In this document: piece by piece, positions 26,515 to 35,858 of the stretch
How positions within the stretch are numbered: position 1 is the stretch's first letter
Layout of the letters: each line of letters starts with the position of its first letter
Origin: Chloroflexota bacterium
Lineage (GTDB): Bacteria; Chloroflexota; Anaerolineae; Aggregatilineales; UBA2796
Reading direction: 5' to 3'
Assembly: GCA_021325095.1 (NCBI GenBank)
Contig: JAJPHV010000106.1
Location: 21,684-85,683 of the forward strand
Length of the DNA: 64,000 bases
Made by a program: the position numbers and the translations under genes
The notes under the pieces: generated by a model
Told to the model about the DNA's origin: nothing
Databases searched by the model: none
The model's input: the letters and a program-made list of their open reading frames with translations, nothing else

Positions 26515-26559
26515 ACTATCGGACTATCGGGATCGGTGGGCGAGGCAAACCCCGGTTCC

Positions 26560-27123
26560 CTACCCTTTCCGCTCGATTTTTGAAATCCTGTCGCCCACAC
26601 TAATCGTCCCCGCCTGAACCACACGGGCGTAGATGCCCCGCCGCCGAAGCTGTCTGCCTTCGGGTGAATTCACGAAGCGGATGGCATCGTGGCCGAAACG
26701 CGCGGTGAATTTGTCGCATCCTGTGTGGGGTACGTCGGTGATTTCCAGTACCGCCGTGCCGATGGCGATTCGCTGCCCTGGCTGCAAGTTCTCGACGCTC
26801 ACGTCCAGGTCGATAAAAAGCTGATCGCCTGCCAGAGGCCAGCGATCCCGATCTTTTGCTACCGCCTGAATGACCCGGCTGTTCATCATGGCGATCTGCA
26901 TGTCAGGATGAGCGCTGCCGTCTTCGGTGCGTTTGCTGCCACGTGTCCGCCAGTTGTCGCCTATCAGGCCCTCACGAGGGTCTAAATTGGCACGTTCCAG
27001 AACCAGCCGTTCGCCTTCCGCCGGGCGGCAAACGATCATCGCCAGCGTACCATTATCGCGCGGCGAGGCGCCCAACTGCTCCAACTCGGCTTGCAACTCT
27101 ACCGCTGTCCATTGCGTGTTCAT
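26560..27123 (-). CDS. MOSC-domain protein
   Basis: A 187-residue protein with the MOSC (molybdenum cofactor sulfurase C-terminal) fold, seen in GDNWRTRGSKR, ISVGDRI and the conserved Cys of EITDVPHTGCDKFTARF. It probably moves sulfur to or from the molybdenum cofactor or a related thiol, but stand-alone MOSC proteins are poorly defined. Start at 27123; AGGAGGTG lies upstream but about 14 bases away, and an in-frame GTG directly after AGGAG has no room for a site. Convergent with the phosphatase gene. Confidence 0.88.
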   Translation of the reverse strand: MNTQWTAVELQAELEQLGASPRDNGTLAMIVCRPAEGERLVLERANLDPREGLIGDNWRTRGSKRTEDGSAHPDMQIAMMNSRVIQAVAKDRDRWPLAGDQLFIDLDVSVENLQPGQRIAIGTAVLEITDVPHTGCDKFTARFGHDAIRFVNSPEGRQLRRRGIYARVVQAGTISVGDRISKIERKG

Positions 27124-27311
27124 CGTAGATTCACTCACCTCCTGTTCAAGTTGCCGACATTGTAAAGTGTACCATTGCCTGGGGCAAACACCGCTGTCAT
27201 CTTGCCCGATTTGTGAAATCACGTGCATAGGCAGCGGCATTCCTGTGCTACAATGTCGTAGAACACTTTTTCTAAATTAGACGTTGATGGGCAGCCCCGA
27301 AAGGAACGATT

Positions 27312-27818
27312 ATGACCCATCCTCTGGTTTTGCAACTCAAGTTTACACGCAGCGAATTCCAGCGTGCCCTGGAAGGCGTGACCGACGCCGAGGCCAGACA
27401 GCGCTTCATGCCGATGAACTGCATCAGTTGGAACGTCGGCCACCTGGCCTGGCAGGAGCAGCGCTACTGGTTGACGCGCTTGCAGGGTACCGTCCTGCTG
27501 CCGGAACTGAACGAGGCGTTTTGCTTTGGCTGCCCCGGCCATACCCCACCGCTGGACGACATGTGGGCGGCCTGGCGCACCGTCACCGAGGCCGCCGAAC
27601 CCTTCCTGCAAACGCTGACCACCGAGAAACTGGGCGAGACGATCCTGGTGGACGGTCAGCCTGTCGTGTATACTGCCGGCTCACTGATGCAGCGCGTCAT
27701 CTACCATTACTGGTATCACACGGGCGAAAACATGGCGATCCGCCAGCGGCTTGGTCATACGAACCTGCCGGTTTTCGTCGGCAATATCGACCAGGAAGCG
27801 CCGTATCTCCCGCATTAA
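27312..27818 (+). CDS. DinB-family four-helix protein
   Basis: A 168-residue DinB_2/YfiT-like protein. SWNVGHLAWQEQRYW and YHYWYHTGENMAIRQRLGH provide the histidines that bind a metal in this superfamily, whose members include thiol-dependent transferases. AAAGGAACGATT precedes the ATG. It stands alone between the MOSC gene and the YloU-DAK2 operon. Reaction unknown. Confidence 0.85.
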   Translation: MTHPLVLQLKFTRSEFQRALEGVTDAEARQRFMPMNCISWNVGHLAWQEQRYWLTRLQGTVLLPELNEAFCFGCPGHTPPLDDMWAAWRTVTEAAEPFLQTLTTEKLGETILVDGQPVVYTAGSLMQRVIYHYWYHTGENMAIRQRLGHTNLPVFVGNIDQEAPYLPH

Positions 27819-27925
27819 GGCTTTTGCCCGGCCTGCCCACCAGCCCGCCGCCTGCATTTTTAGGAGGCGTCCGCTATACTTATAGTGGCTGATGGGTTCC
27901 CGGTGATTGGCAGGCAAGAGTTCCG

Positions 27926-28309
27926 ATGGTCGAGCAAACCGGCTACGCCGTGCAGGGGATAATCGAAATCTCGCCGCTGGCGATTGCACGTTTAGCGAGC
28001 CGTGCCGTGCTGCAAAGTTACGGCGTGGTGGGCATGGCCGCGCCGAATCTGGCCTCCGACATCGCTGGGACGCTGACCCGCGATCCGCACCGGGGCATTG
28101 AGGTTCACGTTGAAGATGAGCGCGTGACGATTGACCTGTACGTGATCATCGAGTACGGAACACGCATCACGACGGTTGCCAACAGCATGATCAGCGCCGT
28201 GCGCTTTTACGTCGAGAAGGCAACGGGCCTGTCGGTGGCGCAGGTCAACGTCCACGTCCAGGGTTTGCGTGTCAGCACGGACGGCAAGGGCAGCAAAGCA
28301 GCACCATGA
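27926..28309 (+). CDS. Asp23/YloU-family protein
   Basis: A 127-residue Asp23/Gls24 (YloU) protein: GIIEISPLAIARLASRAVLQ, the acidic/basic core VHVEDERVTIDLYVIIEYGT and FYVEKATGLSVAQVNVHVQG. In Firmicutes, YloU lies directly before the DAK2 protein YloV, as it does here. The stop overlaps the next start (ATGA). Asp23 proteins are membrane-associated stress proteins; the role with the kinase is unknown. A -10-like TATACT lies at 27875-27880. Confidence 0.9.
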   Translation: MVEQTGYAVQGIIEISPLAIARLASRAVLQSYGVVGMAAPNLASDIAGTLTRDPHRGIEVHVEDERVTIDLYVIIEYGTRITTVANSMISAVRFYVEKATGLSVAQVNVHVQGLRVSTDGKGSKAAP

Positions 28310-29988
28310 CCAACCAGCGTCTTGCAATTCGCACCTGTGATGGGCCTGCTCTGAAACGGCTCGTGGCGGCCAGCCTGGGCTGGTTGGAGCAGAACTACCA
28401 GATGGTTGACCAGCTCAACGTCTTTCCGGTGCCGGATGGCGACACCGGGACGAACATGCTGCTCACGCTGCGCTCTGCCTACGGGGAGATCGCCGAGAAC
28501 GACTCGCCCGACGTGAGTGTGATTGCCGACAAGCTGGCTTACGGGGCGATCATGGGGTCGCGCGGCAATTCCGGCACGATCCTGTCCCAGTTGTTTCGGG
28601 GCTTTGCACAGGTGGTGAGTGGTCGTCATGAATTTGACGCGGCGCTACTGGCCGCAGGCGCGCGGGAAGCGGTGAAGATGGCCTACAAGGCCGTGCAGAC
28701 GCCCGTCGAAGGCACAATCCTGACGGTGGCACGGGAGGCCGCTGAGGAAATCGGCGCTGCTGCAAAGCAAACCGACGACCTCAAGGCAATCCTGGAGCGC
28801 GCCGTTGACAGCGCCCGACGAGCCGTCGCGCACACGCCTGACCTGCTCCCTATTCTGAAAAAGGCAGGGGTCGTTGATTCGGGCGGGCAAGGGTTGGCGC
28901 TGATCCTGGAAGGGATGCTACGATACCTGAACGGCGAGACTCTGGCTGCGCAGAGCGGATACGAACCGATGCCGCTTAAGGACATATTGCGAGCGCCCGA
29001 TGAGCGCGGTTACGGCTACGATGTGCAGTATATTCTGCACGGTAAAAACCTTGACCTGGAAGCCGTGCGGGCTGCTATTGGCAGCATGGGCAACTCGATG
29101 GTTGTGGTTGGCGATTCGTCCGCGATCAAGGTTCACGTTCACGTTCACGATCCGGGCATCCCGATCAGTTATGGGGTCAGCCTGGGTGTGATCAGCGACG
29201 TGGTGGTCGAAAACATGCAGGCGCAGTCCGAAGATTACATTGCCATGCGCGCGGGCCACCCCGAAGCGCCCGCCGGATCGGTGGCTGAACGGCACGAAGC
29301 CACGTCAGAAGTGAAGCCCGGCGACATTGGCGTGGTGGCTGTTGCCCCCGGTGAGGGCCTGCGGCGTGTGCTGCGCGATCTGGGGGTGAGCATCGTCGTG
29401 TCCGGTGGGCAGACGATGAACCCCAGCACCGAGGAACTCTTGAAGGCCGTGCAGAGCCTGCCCACCGACAAGGTGATTGTCCTTCCCAACAACAAGAATA
29501 TCATCCTGGCAGCGGAACAGGCCGCGCAGCTTGCCAGCCAGCCCAATGCACGGCGCGTGGTCGTCGTACCGACGCGCACTGTGCCGCAGGGCATCTCGGC
29601 CATGCTGTCCTTCAATGCTGCCGGTGATTTTGAGAGCGTGACTGCGGCGATGACCGAGGCCACCGGCCACGTGGTCACAGGCGAGGTGACAACGGCCACA
29701 CGCAGCGTCGAACTGGACGGCGTGAATGTTGAGGCCGGACAGATGATCGGGCTGGTCGATGGCAAACTGGCTGTGTCGGGCCACGATCTGCTGACGGTGG
29801 TGCGCGACCTGCTCAAACAGATGCATGTGGACGAGCGCGAAATCGTTACGCTGTATTATGGCGATCACGTTTCTGAGGGCGAGGCTAACACACTGGTCAA
29901 AGACCTGCGCAGCGCCTATCCGGGTCTGGAATTTGACGTGATCCAGGGCGACCAACCGCACTATCACTATATCGTGAGCGCAGAATAA
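28306..29988 (+). CDS. fakA: DAK2-domain kinase, YloV/FakA-like
   Basis: A 560-residue protein matching YloV/FakA, the ATP-binding subunit of the fatty acid kinase that phosphorylates acyl chains held by DegV (FakB) proteins. Residues 1-200 form the DAK2 (DhaL) domain with NVFPVPDGDTGTNMLLT (metal-binding Asp residues), GSRGNSGTILSQLFRG and VVDSGGQGL. The C-terminal part has HVHVHDPGIPISYG and VIVLPNNKNIILAAEQAA. Two DegV genes lie downstream, supporting the FakA assignment, with a TIR gene between them. It could feed exogenous or recycled fatty acids into phospholipid synthesis. Symbol assigned by domain and context. Confidence 0.85.
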   Translation: MTNQRLAIRTCDGPALKRLVAASLGWLEQNYQMVDQLNVFPVPDGDTGTNMLLTLRSAYGEIAENDSPDVSVIADKLAYGAIMGSRGNSGTILSQLFRGFAQVVSGRHEFDAALLAAGAREAVKMAYKAVQTPVEGTILTVAREAAEEIGAAAKQTDDLKAILERAVDSARRAVAHTPDLLPILKKAGVVDSGGQGLALILEGMLRYLNGETLAAQSGYEPMPLKDILRAPDERGYGYDVQYILHGKNLDLEAVRAAIGSMGNSMVVVGDSSAIKVHVHVHDPGIPISYGVSLGVISDVVVENMQAQSEDYIAMRAGHPEAPAGSVAERHEATSEVKPGDIGVVAVAPGEGLRRVLRDLGVSIVVSGGQTMNPSTEELLKAVQSLPTDKVIVLPNNKNIILAAEQAAQLASQPNARRVVVVPTRTVPQGISAMLSFNAAGDFESVTAAMTEATGHVVTGEVTTATRSVELDGVNVEAGQMIGLVDGKLAVSGHDLLTVVRDLLKQMHVDEREIVTLYYGDHVSEGEANTLVKDLRSAYPGLEFDVIQGDQPHYHYIVSAE

Positions 29989-30022
29989 GCAGCACAGTGG
30001 CGTGCGTGGCGTGGGGGTAGCT

Positions 30023-31234
30023 GTGAAAATCTTCGTGAGCTATAAAAGCACTGACCGTCACCTCGTCAACCAGCTTGTGAACGACCTGACCGATATGGAT
30101 CACGAAGTCTGGTACGACCAGGAATTGCAGGGTGGGCAGAACTGGTGGGACAATATCCTGGAAAACATTCGCCGCTCCGACCTGCTGGTATTTGCGCTGA
30201 CGCCGCAGTCCATCGATTCGTACCCCTGCCAGTTGGAATACACCTACGCCAATGCGCTGCAAAAGCCGATTTTGCCCGTCGTGTTGAGCGAGGGTATCAA
30301 TTACAATTTGCTGCCCGTGATCTTGCAGGAGCGGCAGATCGTCAATTACAGCAAGCGGGACATCGACACTTATAAGAAGCTGGCAAGCGCCATCCGCAGT
30401 CTGCCGCCCACGCCGCCGCTGCCTGTGCCACTGCCGGCGCCGCCCGCAATCCCGCTCTCGCCGCTTGCGCCAATCCGCAGCGCCATTGATTCGCCAACGC
30501 TCGGCTACGAACAGCAGGTGGCGCTTGTCCATCAGCTTAAGGGCTACCTCAACCACCCCGACTATGGCAGCGATGCGCGTGAGCTATTGAACCGCCTGAG
30601 CCAGCATCCGACACTCTTCGCCTCTGTCTTCCGAGAGATTCAAGGCGTTCTGACCATGCCTGTTTCGCAGCCTTCAGCCGCCCCGGAGCCAGCCGAAGCG
30701 CCGCCAGTTGACAAGCCCGCACCCGCTGCCATGCCGGCCCTGTCCGACCTTGTGGCCGACCTTTTTTCAAAGAAGCCCGAACCAGCCGCAGCGCCCACAC
30801 CTGCCCCTGAAGAGGCGCCAGCGCCACCTCTGCCAGCGCTCGAACTCCGGCCCGGCGAGACGATTCTCAAGGAACTGGATGTCAGCCCGCACGGCGGCGC
30901 GCTGCTCGGCCTGGCGTCGGGTCTCTTCACCTACGGCCTCACGACGGCAGCGACGGCAGCGGCCCGCAAACTGTACCAGCGCCGCCTGATCGTAACTGAC
31001 CAGCGCGTCGTCTTTATGCGCAATGAACACTCACAGGCTGAAACCATCGACATCCCGTTCAACCAGATCGCAGAGATCAAAAAGACGATGAAGATGCTAG
31101 ACCCGGCTGTGCTGATACGGACAAAGGCCGGAGAACAACACGAATTCTCGATTATTGCCGCTGGCGGCGTTGGCTTTGGCAACCGTGAGGAACTGATCAC
31201 CTTGATCCAGCGGTTGATGTCCAGGCAAAGCTGA
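30023..31234 (+). CDS. TIR domain protein with C-terminal PH-like domain
   Basis: A 403-residue protein. Residues 1-130 form a TIR domain: KIFVSYKSTDRHLVNQLVND, VWYDQELQGGQNWWDNI and SDLLVFALTPQSIDSYPCQL followed by EYTYANALQKPILPV. The Glu in CQLEYTY aligns with the catalytic Glu of NAD-cleaving TIR proteins. A Pro/Ala-rich linker (130-280) leads to a PH/GRAM-like tail (about 280-403: LIVTDQRVVFMR, ETIDIPFNQIAEIKKTM). GTG 30023 is preferred to GTG 30002 because GGGGGT lies just upstream. It sits 34 bases after the FakA-like gene and two bases before a DegV gene, so it is part of that operon. A membrane-binding TIR NADase or a scaffold are both possible. Confidence 0.85.
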   Translation: MKIFVSYKSTDRHLVNQLVNDLTDMDHEVWYDQELQGGQNWWDNILENIRRSDLLVFALTPQSIDSYPCQLEYTYANALQKPILPVVLSEGINYNLLPVILQERQIVNYSKRDIDTYKKLASAIRSLPPTPPLPVPLPAPPAIPLSPLAPIRSAIDSPTLGYEQQVALVHQLKGYLNHPDYGSDARELLNRLSQHPTLFASVFREIQGVLTMPVSQPSAAPEPAEAPPVDKPAPAAMPALSDLVADLFSKKPEPAAAPTPAPEEAPAPPLPALELRPGETILKELDVSPHGGALLGLASGLFTYGLTTAATAAARKLYQRRLIVTDQRVVFMRNEHSQAETIDIPFNQIAEIKKTMKMLDPAVLIRTKAGEQHEFSIIAAGGVGFGNREELITLIQRLMSRQS

Positions 31235-31236
31235 TT

Positions 31237-32145
31237 ATGCCGGGAAAAGTTCGGATCGTTACCGATAGCTCCGCACAGTTCATCGACCCGTCCGTGATCC
31301 AGCGCTACGGCATCACCGTCGTGCCGTTGGAGATTCAGATCGGCGCATACACCTACCGCGAAGGAGTCGATATTGATGCCGAGCGCTTTTTCCAGCGCGT
31401 GGCCGAGAGCCATACCCTGCCGGAGCTTATCGCGCCGAGCGTCGAACACTTTGCAGAGGTCTATGCGCGTTTGAACCGGCAAACCGACCAGGTGCTGTCC
31501 ATCCATCTGTCACGGAGCATCCATTCCACCTGGGAAAATGCCAGAGCCGCCTCACAAACCCTCCTCGGGCGGTGTGAGATCGTCACGCTCGATTCGCAGA
31601 CCACGTCGGTGGGCCTGGCGCTGCTGGTCGAAACCGCTGCGAAATGCGCAGAAAACAACGCTTCGCTCGATGAAGTCGTCCGCACCGTGCGCAAGATGAT
31701 TCCGCGCGTCTACGCCATCTTTTACGTCGAAACGCTGGATTATCTGCGGCGGGCAGGTCTGGTGAGCGAATCGCAGGCCATCCTGGGCGCCATGCTCGGC
31801 ATCAAGCCCTTCCTGACCATCGAGGAAGGCGAACTGATCACGATGGAGAAAGTCCGCACACGTCCCCAGGCCATCGACAAGCTGGTGGAGTTCGTCACCG
31901 AGTTTGCCGCCGTTCAAGAACTGATCGTGCTGCAAAATACCCCCTACCCCACCGAGCAGACCCGAATGCTGCAAGATCGGCTGGCGCTCGAATTCTCGCC
32001 CCGGCCTTTCCCAGTCGCCGTCTACAATCCATCGCTGGCGACGATCATCGGGCCAGACGCTATGGGCATCGTGGTGGTGGAGGATGACTCGGCTGACCCG
32101 GACGGCGACGAGGACGACTCGACATGGCAGCTACCGTCAAACTGA
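31237..32145 (+). CDS. DegV family fatty-acid-binding protein (FakB-like) 1
   Basis: A 302-residue DegV protein: KVRIVTDSSAQFIDPSVIQR, YGITVVPLEIQIG, TLPELIAPSVEHFAEVY (the region whose Thr/Ser binds the carboxylate; here the usual T-S-Q-P is altered to L-I-A-P-S), LDSQTTSVGLALLVE and LDYLRRAGLVSESQAILGAM. It presents an acyl chain to the FakA-like kinase. It starts two bases after the TIR gene and overlaps the second DegV gene by 22 bases. The carboxylate loop differs from the second copy, so chain preference may differ. Confidence 0.88.
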   Translation: MPGKVRIVTDSSAQFIDPSVIQRYGITVVPLEIQIGAYTYREGVDIDAERFFQRVAESHTLPELIAPSVEHFAEVYARLNRQTDQVLSIHLSRSIHSTWENARAASQTLLGRCEIVTLDSQTTSVGLALLVETAAKCAENNASLDEVVRTVRKMIPRVYAIFYVETLDYLRRAGLVSESQAILGAMLGIKPFLTIEEGELITMEKVRTRPQAIDKLVEFVTEFAAVQELIVLQNTPYPTEQTRMLQDRLALEFSPRPFPVAVYNPSLATIIGPDAMGIVVVEDDSADPDGDEDDSTWQLPSN

Positions 32146-32966
32146 TGGTGGACAGCACCACCGATCTGCCGCCCGAATGGTTGGCAAAATGGGATATTCC
32201 CGTGCTGACAGCTTATGTGAACTTTGGGGAGGAAAGTTTCCCTGACGATGGTATCTCGCTGACCCGCGCCGAATTCTACCGCAGGCTGGCGACGGCCCGC
32301 GTCCTGCCCAAAACATCTGCCCCATCGCCGGGCATGGCGCAGCAGCTTCTACGACGCCAGCTTGAGAAGGCAGAACACGTGGTCGCTTTCATAGTGGCAT
32401 CTCAGTTCAGCAGCCTTTATAATACAGTGCGTCTGGCGGCACAGGACGTTGATCCCAACCGGATCACAGTGGTGGACAGCGGGCAAGCCAGCATGGGCCT
32501 GGGCTGGATGGTGGTGGCGGCAGCAGAGGCCGCCGAGCGAGGCGCTTCTCTGAGCGAAGTGCTGGCGGCGGCCCAAAGCACCCGCGAACGTATTCGGCTC
32601 TATTTCACCATCAGCACGCTCGAATACTTGAGGCGCGGCGGGCGAGTCAATGCATTGGTTGCCAGCATCGGGACGCTGCTGCAAATCAAGCCCATCATCG
32701 AGCTAAAGGAGGGTGTGGTGACGACCATTCAGCGGGCGCGGACGATGAGCAGGGCGACGCAAGCCATCGTTGACCTGACGCGCGGCTATGCGCCGCTGGA
32801 ACGACTGGCCGTGCTGCACACCAATTCGCCTGGCGAAGCCGCCGACCTGCTGGCCCGGTTAAGGGACGTTGCGCCACCTGACACGATCACGGTGGACGTG
32901 ACCACTGCCATCGGCACGCACGTCGGGCCGGGCGGCCTGGGGATCGCGCTGGTCAAGAGAAGCTAG
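32124..32966 (+). CDS. DegV family fatty-acid-binding protein (FakB-like) 2
   Basis: A 280-residue DegV protein with KLMVDSTTDLPPEWLAKWDI, VLPKTSAPSPGMAQQLL (the canonical T-S-x-P carboxylate-binding loop), VVDSGQASMGLGWMVVAAAE and LEYLRRGGRVNAL. It overlaps the first DegV gene by 22 bases, a sign of close co-translation. Two FakB-type carriers beside one FakA match the organisation by which bacteria handle saturated and unsaturated chains separately (established for FakB1/FakB2 in Staphylococcus). Confidence 0.9.
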   Translation: MAATVKLMVDSTTDLPPEWLAKWDIPVLTAYVNFGEESFPDDGISLTRAEFYRRLATARVLPKTSAPSPGMAQQLLRRQLEKAEHVVAFIVASQFSSLYNTVRLAAQDVDPNRITVVDSGQASMGLGWMVVAAAEAAERGASLSEVLAAAQSTRERIRLYFTISTLEYLRRGGRVNALVASIGTLLQIKPIIELKEGVVTTIQRARTMSRATQAIVDLTRGYAPLERLAVLHTNSPGEAADLLARLRDVAPPDTITVDVTTAIGTHVGPGGLGIALVKRS

Positions 32967-32994
32967 TCAGGGCCACTTCGAGATAGGCCAATAC

Positions 32995-35766
32995 ATGCCA
33001 TCAGCACTTGAAACGCTTGTCAAAATACTGAAGTTGGAACAGGACACCGATTACCAGGACAAAGCGGTCATCGGGGGCTTGAAGTCTTTTGCCACACACT
33101 GGGCACAGGATGCGCATGCGCAGGCCAAAAAGCCGGAGCATCACGCGCTGGTCGATGAACTGGCCGGACTGCTGAACAGCTACGGCGACCTGCCAGGGCT
33201 GGAACAGCGCCACGAGGCGATCAAGTACATGCTCGGGCGTATCATGGGACGTATCCCCCCGCCCGGGGGAGCCGCGCCTGGCACTCCTGCCGCAGCATCG
33301 GCTCCGCCGCCGGCGGAATCGGCCAAGCCAAAGCCATCAGCGCCCGAACCGCCGAGGCAGCCCGCCGCCCAACGCCGCGAAGAGCCGCGCAAGCCCGCCC
33401 CGCGCCCGCTGGTTGTGGACTACGACGGCAGCGATCAGGCCGAACTGGACAGGCAGCCCGACGCGGAGATGAAACGTCTACAGGAACCGGGTGCTATTGC
33501 GCTCGACCTGCTGCCGGGCGATAAATCGCTGCTGCCCGAATCGTCAATGCCGCTGGTCCCGGAGAGTATGCTGGCGGAGAATGAGGCCGAAGTTCAGGCA
33601 GACACGCTTGCGCCGCGCCGTTCCGAACCGATCAAGACGCCGCTGCCGCCGCGCCGCAGGCGCCCTCCGCGCGATCCTCAGCGCGAGGCGCAGGTGTTGA
33701 GCGCCCTTAAGTCACCTGTCGGGACACTGAGCGGGATTGGCCCCAAAATCGGCGAGAAGCTGGAGCAGATCGGCATCTACACCATTGAGGATTTGCTGTA
33801 CTGCTTCCCCCGTCGTTACGACGATTACACGCGAGTCTTGCCGCTGAACAAGCTCAGGCCCGGCGAAACCGTCACGGCTATCGGGACCGTGCGCAGCACG
33901 ACGGTCATCAAGGGCAAGCGCAACGTGGATGTGCTGAACGTGATCATCGATGACGGCTCGGCTACACTGACCATCTCGTTCTTCGGGCAGCCCTATCTAC
34001 GTACCAAATTTGAGCGCGGGGCGCAGGTCGTCTTCAGCGGCAAAACCGACCTGTTCCGGGGCCAGATTGTGATGAACAACCCGGAGTGGGAACTCCTGGA
34101 ACGGGAGGCCCTGCATACGCGGGCCATTGTCCCCGTCTACCCGCTCACCAAAGGGCTGACGGCCCACAACATGCGCAAGTTTACCCGGGCCGCCCTTGAA
34201 CAGTTCGCCACGCAGCTTCCCGATTACATGCCCGAAGCCGTTCTGGAACGGACCGACATGGCCGATCTGGGTTGGGCCATTCAGCAACTCCATTTTCCTT
34301 CGTCGTGGGACATGCTCGAACACGCACGGCGGCGGATCATGTTCGATGAACTGCTGCTGCTGCAAATGGGCGTGTTGCGCAACCGCCGGGAGTGGCAATC
34401 CGTGCCCGGTGACGCCATGACGGTCAGTGACGAATGGCTGGACGCTTTTATTGCTACCCTGCCCTATGCGCTGACGGGTGCACAGCAGCGCGCTATCCAG
34501 GCTATCCGCGAGGATATGGCGCGCCCCATACCGATGAACCGCCTGCTGCAAGGCGACGTGGGCGCAGGCAAAACCGTCGTTGCAGCAGTGGCGATGGGGC
34601 TGGCCGTTGCCAACGGCCATCAGGCAGCCATCATGGCCCCGACCAGTATCCTGGCCGAGCAGCATTACCAGAGCATCTCCCGACTGCTCGGCAATAGCCC
34701 CGGCGGGGAAGCCATCAACGTCAAACTGTTGACGGGCGCAACCCCGGCTCAGGAACGCGCGGAAATCCTATGGGGCCTGGGTGAGGGCAGCGTTCACGTC
34801 GTGGTCGGCACACACGCGCTTCTGGAACCGGACGTGCATTTCCATCGCCTGGGCCTGACGGTCATTGATGAGCAGCACCGCTTCGGCGTGGAACAGCGCG
34901 GACGTCTGCGTGGCAAAGGCATGAACCCGCACGTGCTGGTCATGACCGCCACCCCTATCCCGCGCACGCTGGCGCTGACCATGTACGCCGACCTTGACCT
35001 GACCATTCTAGACGAAATGCCGCCGGGCCGCACCCCAATTGACACCAAAGTGCTGTTCCCGAAAGAGCGCGAGCGGGCCTACAGCTTTATCGAATCGCAG
35101 ATCAGGAAGGGACGGCAGGCATTCATCATCTATCCGCTGGTGGAAGCCTCCGAAAACGAAACGATGTCCGAGGTTCGCTCGGCGGTGGACGAGTTCGAGC
35201 GGCTGCGCACCGAAGTGTTCCCCAACCGCAGGCTCGGCCTGCTGCATGGGCGGCTTTCGCCCGCCGAGAAGGAGGCCGTGATGGCGGCCTTCAGCCGGGG
35301 TGAACTGGACATCCTGGTTTCTACGTCGGTGGTCGAGGTCGGGATCGACGTGCCCAACGCCAGTGTCATGCTGATCGAGGGTGCCAATCGCTTCGGACTG
35401 GCGCAGCTTCACCAGTTCAGAGGGCGCGTCGGGCGTGGCGAACACCCATCATACTGTCTGCTGATTCCGGACAACGCCGACATGGATAACAGCCGCTTAA
35501 AGGCGATGGAATCGACCACCGACGGCTTCAAGCTGGCCGAAATCGACTGGGAGATGCGTGGCGCGGGTGAACTGCTCGGCACGCGGCAGAGCGGCGGCGT
35601 GGCCCGGCTTGGTGAGTTCATGGACGTGCAGATCGTCGAACAGGCCCAGTTCGAGGCGCGGACGTTGTACGAGGAAGACCCTGACCTGTCGTTGCCCGAA
35701 CATGCCGCGCTGCGCGAAAAACTGCGCCAGCAGTTCGGGGATCGGACAGCAGCCGAAGTGAGTTGA
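32995..35766 (+). CDS. recG: ATP-dependent DNA helicase RecG with long N-terminal extension
   Basis: A 923-residue helicase that regresses stalled replication forks. The RecG core starts near residue 238 (LSGIGPKIGEKLEQIGIYTI), followed by the OB wedge domain (AIGTVRSTTVIKGKRNVDV), helicase motifs I (LLQGDVGAGKTVVAA), Ia (APTSILAEQH), II (VIDEQHRFG), III (TATPIPRTLALTMYADLD) and VI (QFRGRVGRG), and the C-terminal TRG region. The first 240 residues are extra compared with E. coli RecG: a helical segment of about 85 residues and a Pro/Ala-rich linker. Thermotoga RecG also has an N-terminal extension. It lies 28 bases after DegV. Confidence 0.95.
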   Translation: MPSALETLVKILKLEQDTDYQDKAVIGGLKSFATHWAQDAHAQAKKPEHHALVDELAGLLNSYGDLPGLEQRHEAIKYMLGRIMGRIPPPGGAAPGTPAAASAPPPAESAKPKPSAPEPPRQPAAQRREEPRKPAPRPLVVDYDGSDQAELDRQPDAEMKRLQEPGAIALDLLPGDKSLLPESSMPLVPESMLAENEAEVQADTLAPRRSEPIKTPLPPRRRRPPRDPQREAQVLSALKSPVGTLSGIGPKIGEKLEQIGIYTIEDLLYCFPRRYDDYTRVLPLNKLRPGETVTAIGTVRSTTVIKGKRNVDVLNVIIDDGSATLTISFFGQPYLRTKFERGAQVVFSGKTDLFRGQIVMNNPEWELLEREALHTRAIVPVYPLTKGLTAHNMRKFTRAALEQFATQLPDYMPEAVLERTDMADLGWAIQQLHFPSSWDMLEHARRRIMFDELLLLQMGVLRNRREWQSVPGDAMTVSDEWLDAFIATLPYALTGAQQRAIQAIREDMARPIPMNRLLQGDVGAGKTVVAAVAMGLAVANGHQAAIMAPTSILAEQHYQSISRLLGNSPGGEAINVKLLTGATPAQERAEILWGLGEGSVHVVVGTHALLEPDVHFHRLGLTVIDEQHRFGVEQRGRLRGKGMNPHVLVMTATPIPRTLALTMYADLDLTILDEMPPGRTPIDTKVLFPKERERAYSFIESQIRKGRQAFIIYPLVEASENETMSEVRSAVDEFERLRTEVFPNRRLGLLHGRLSPAEKEAVMAAFSRGELDILVSTSVVEVGIDVPNASVMLIEGANRFGLAQLHQFRGRVGRGEHPSYCLLIPDNADMDNSRLKAMESTTDGFKLAEIDWEMRGAGELLGTRQSGGVARLGEFMDVQIVEQAQFEARTLYEEDPDLSLPEHAALREKLRQQFGDRTAAEVS

Positions 35767-35858
35767 TCTTGCTGGAAACGAGTTATCCTTTCACCCATTG
35801 GCGCAGGACTGAGGTAAAAACTGAGCAGCATAGATAATGCCCCCTGGAGAAACCCTAA

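Noticed and set aside
26515..26545. Short direct repeat (CTATCGG twice) after the phosphatase gene
   Set aside because: Only two copies of seven bases; chance is likely.
27284..27892. 202-codon plus-strand frame overlapping the DinB gene
   Set aside because: Out-of-frame shadow of the DinB gene, which has the His motifs.
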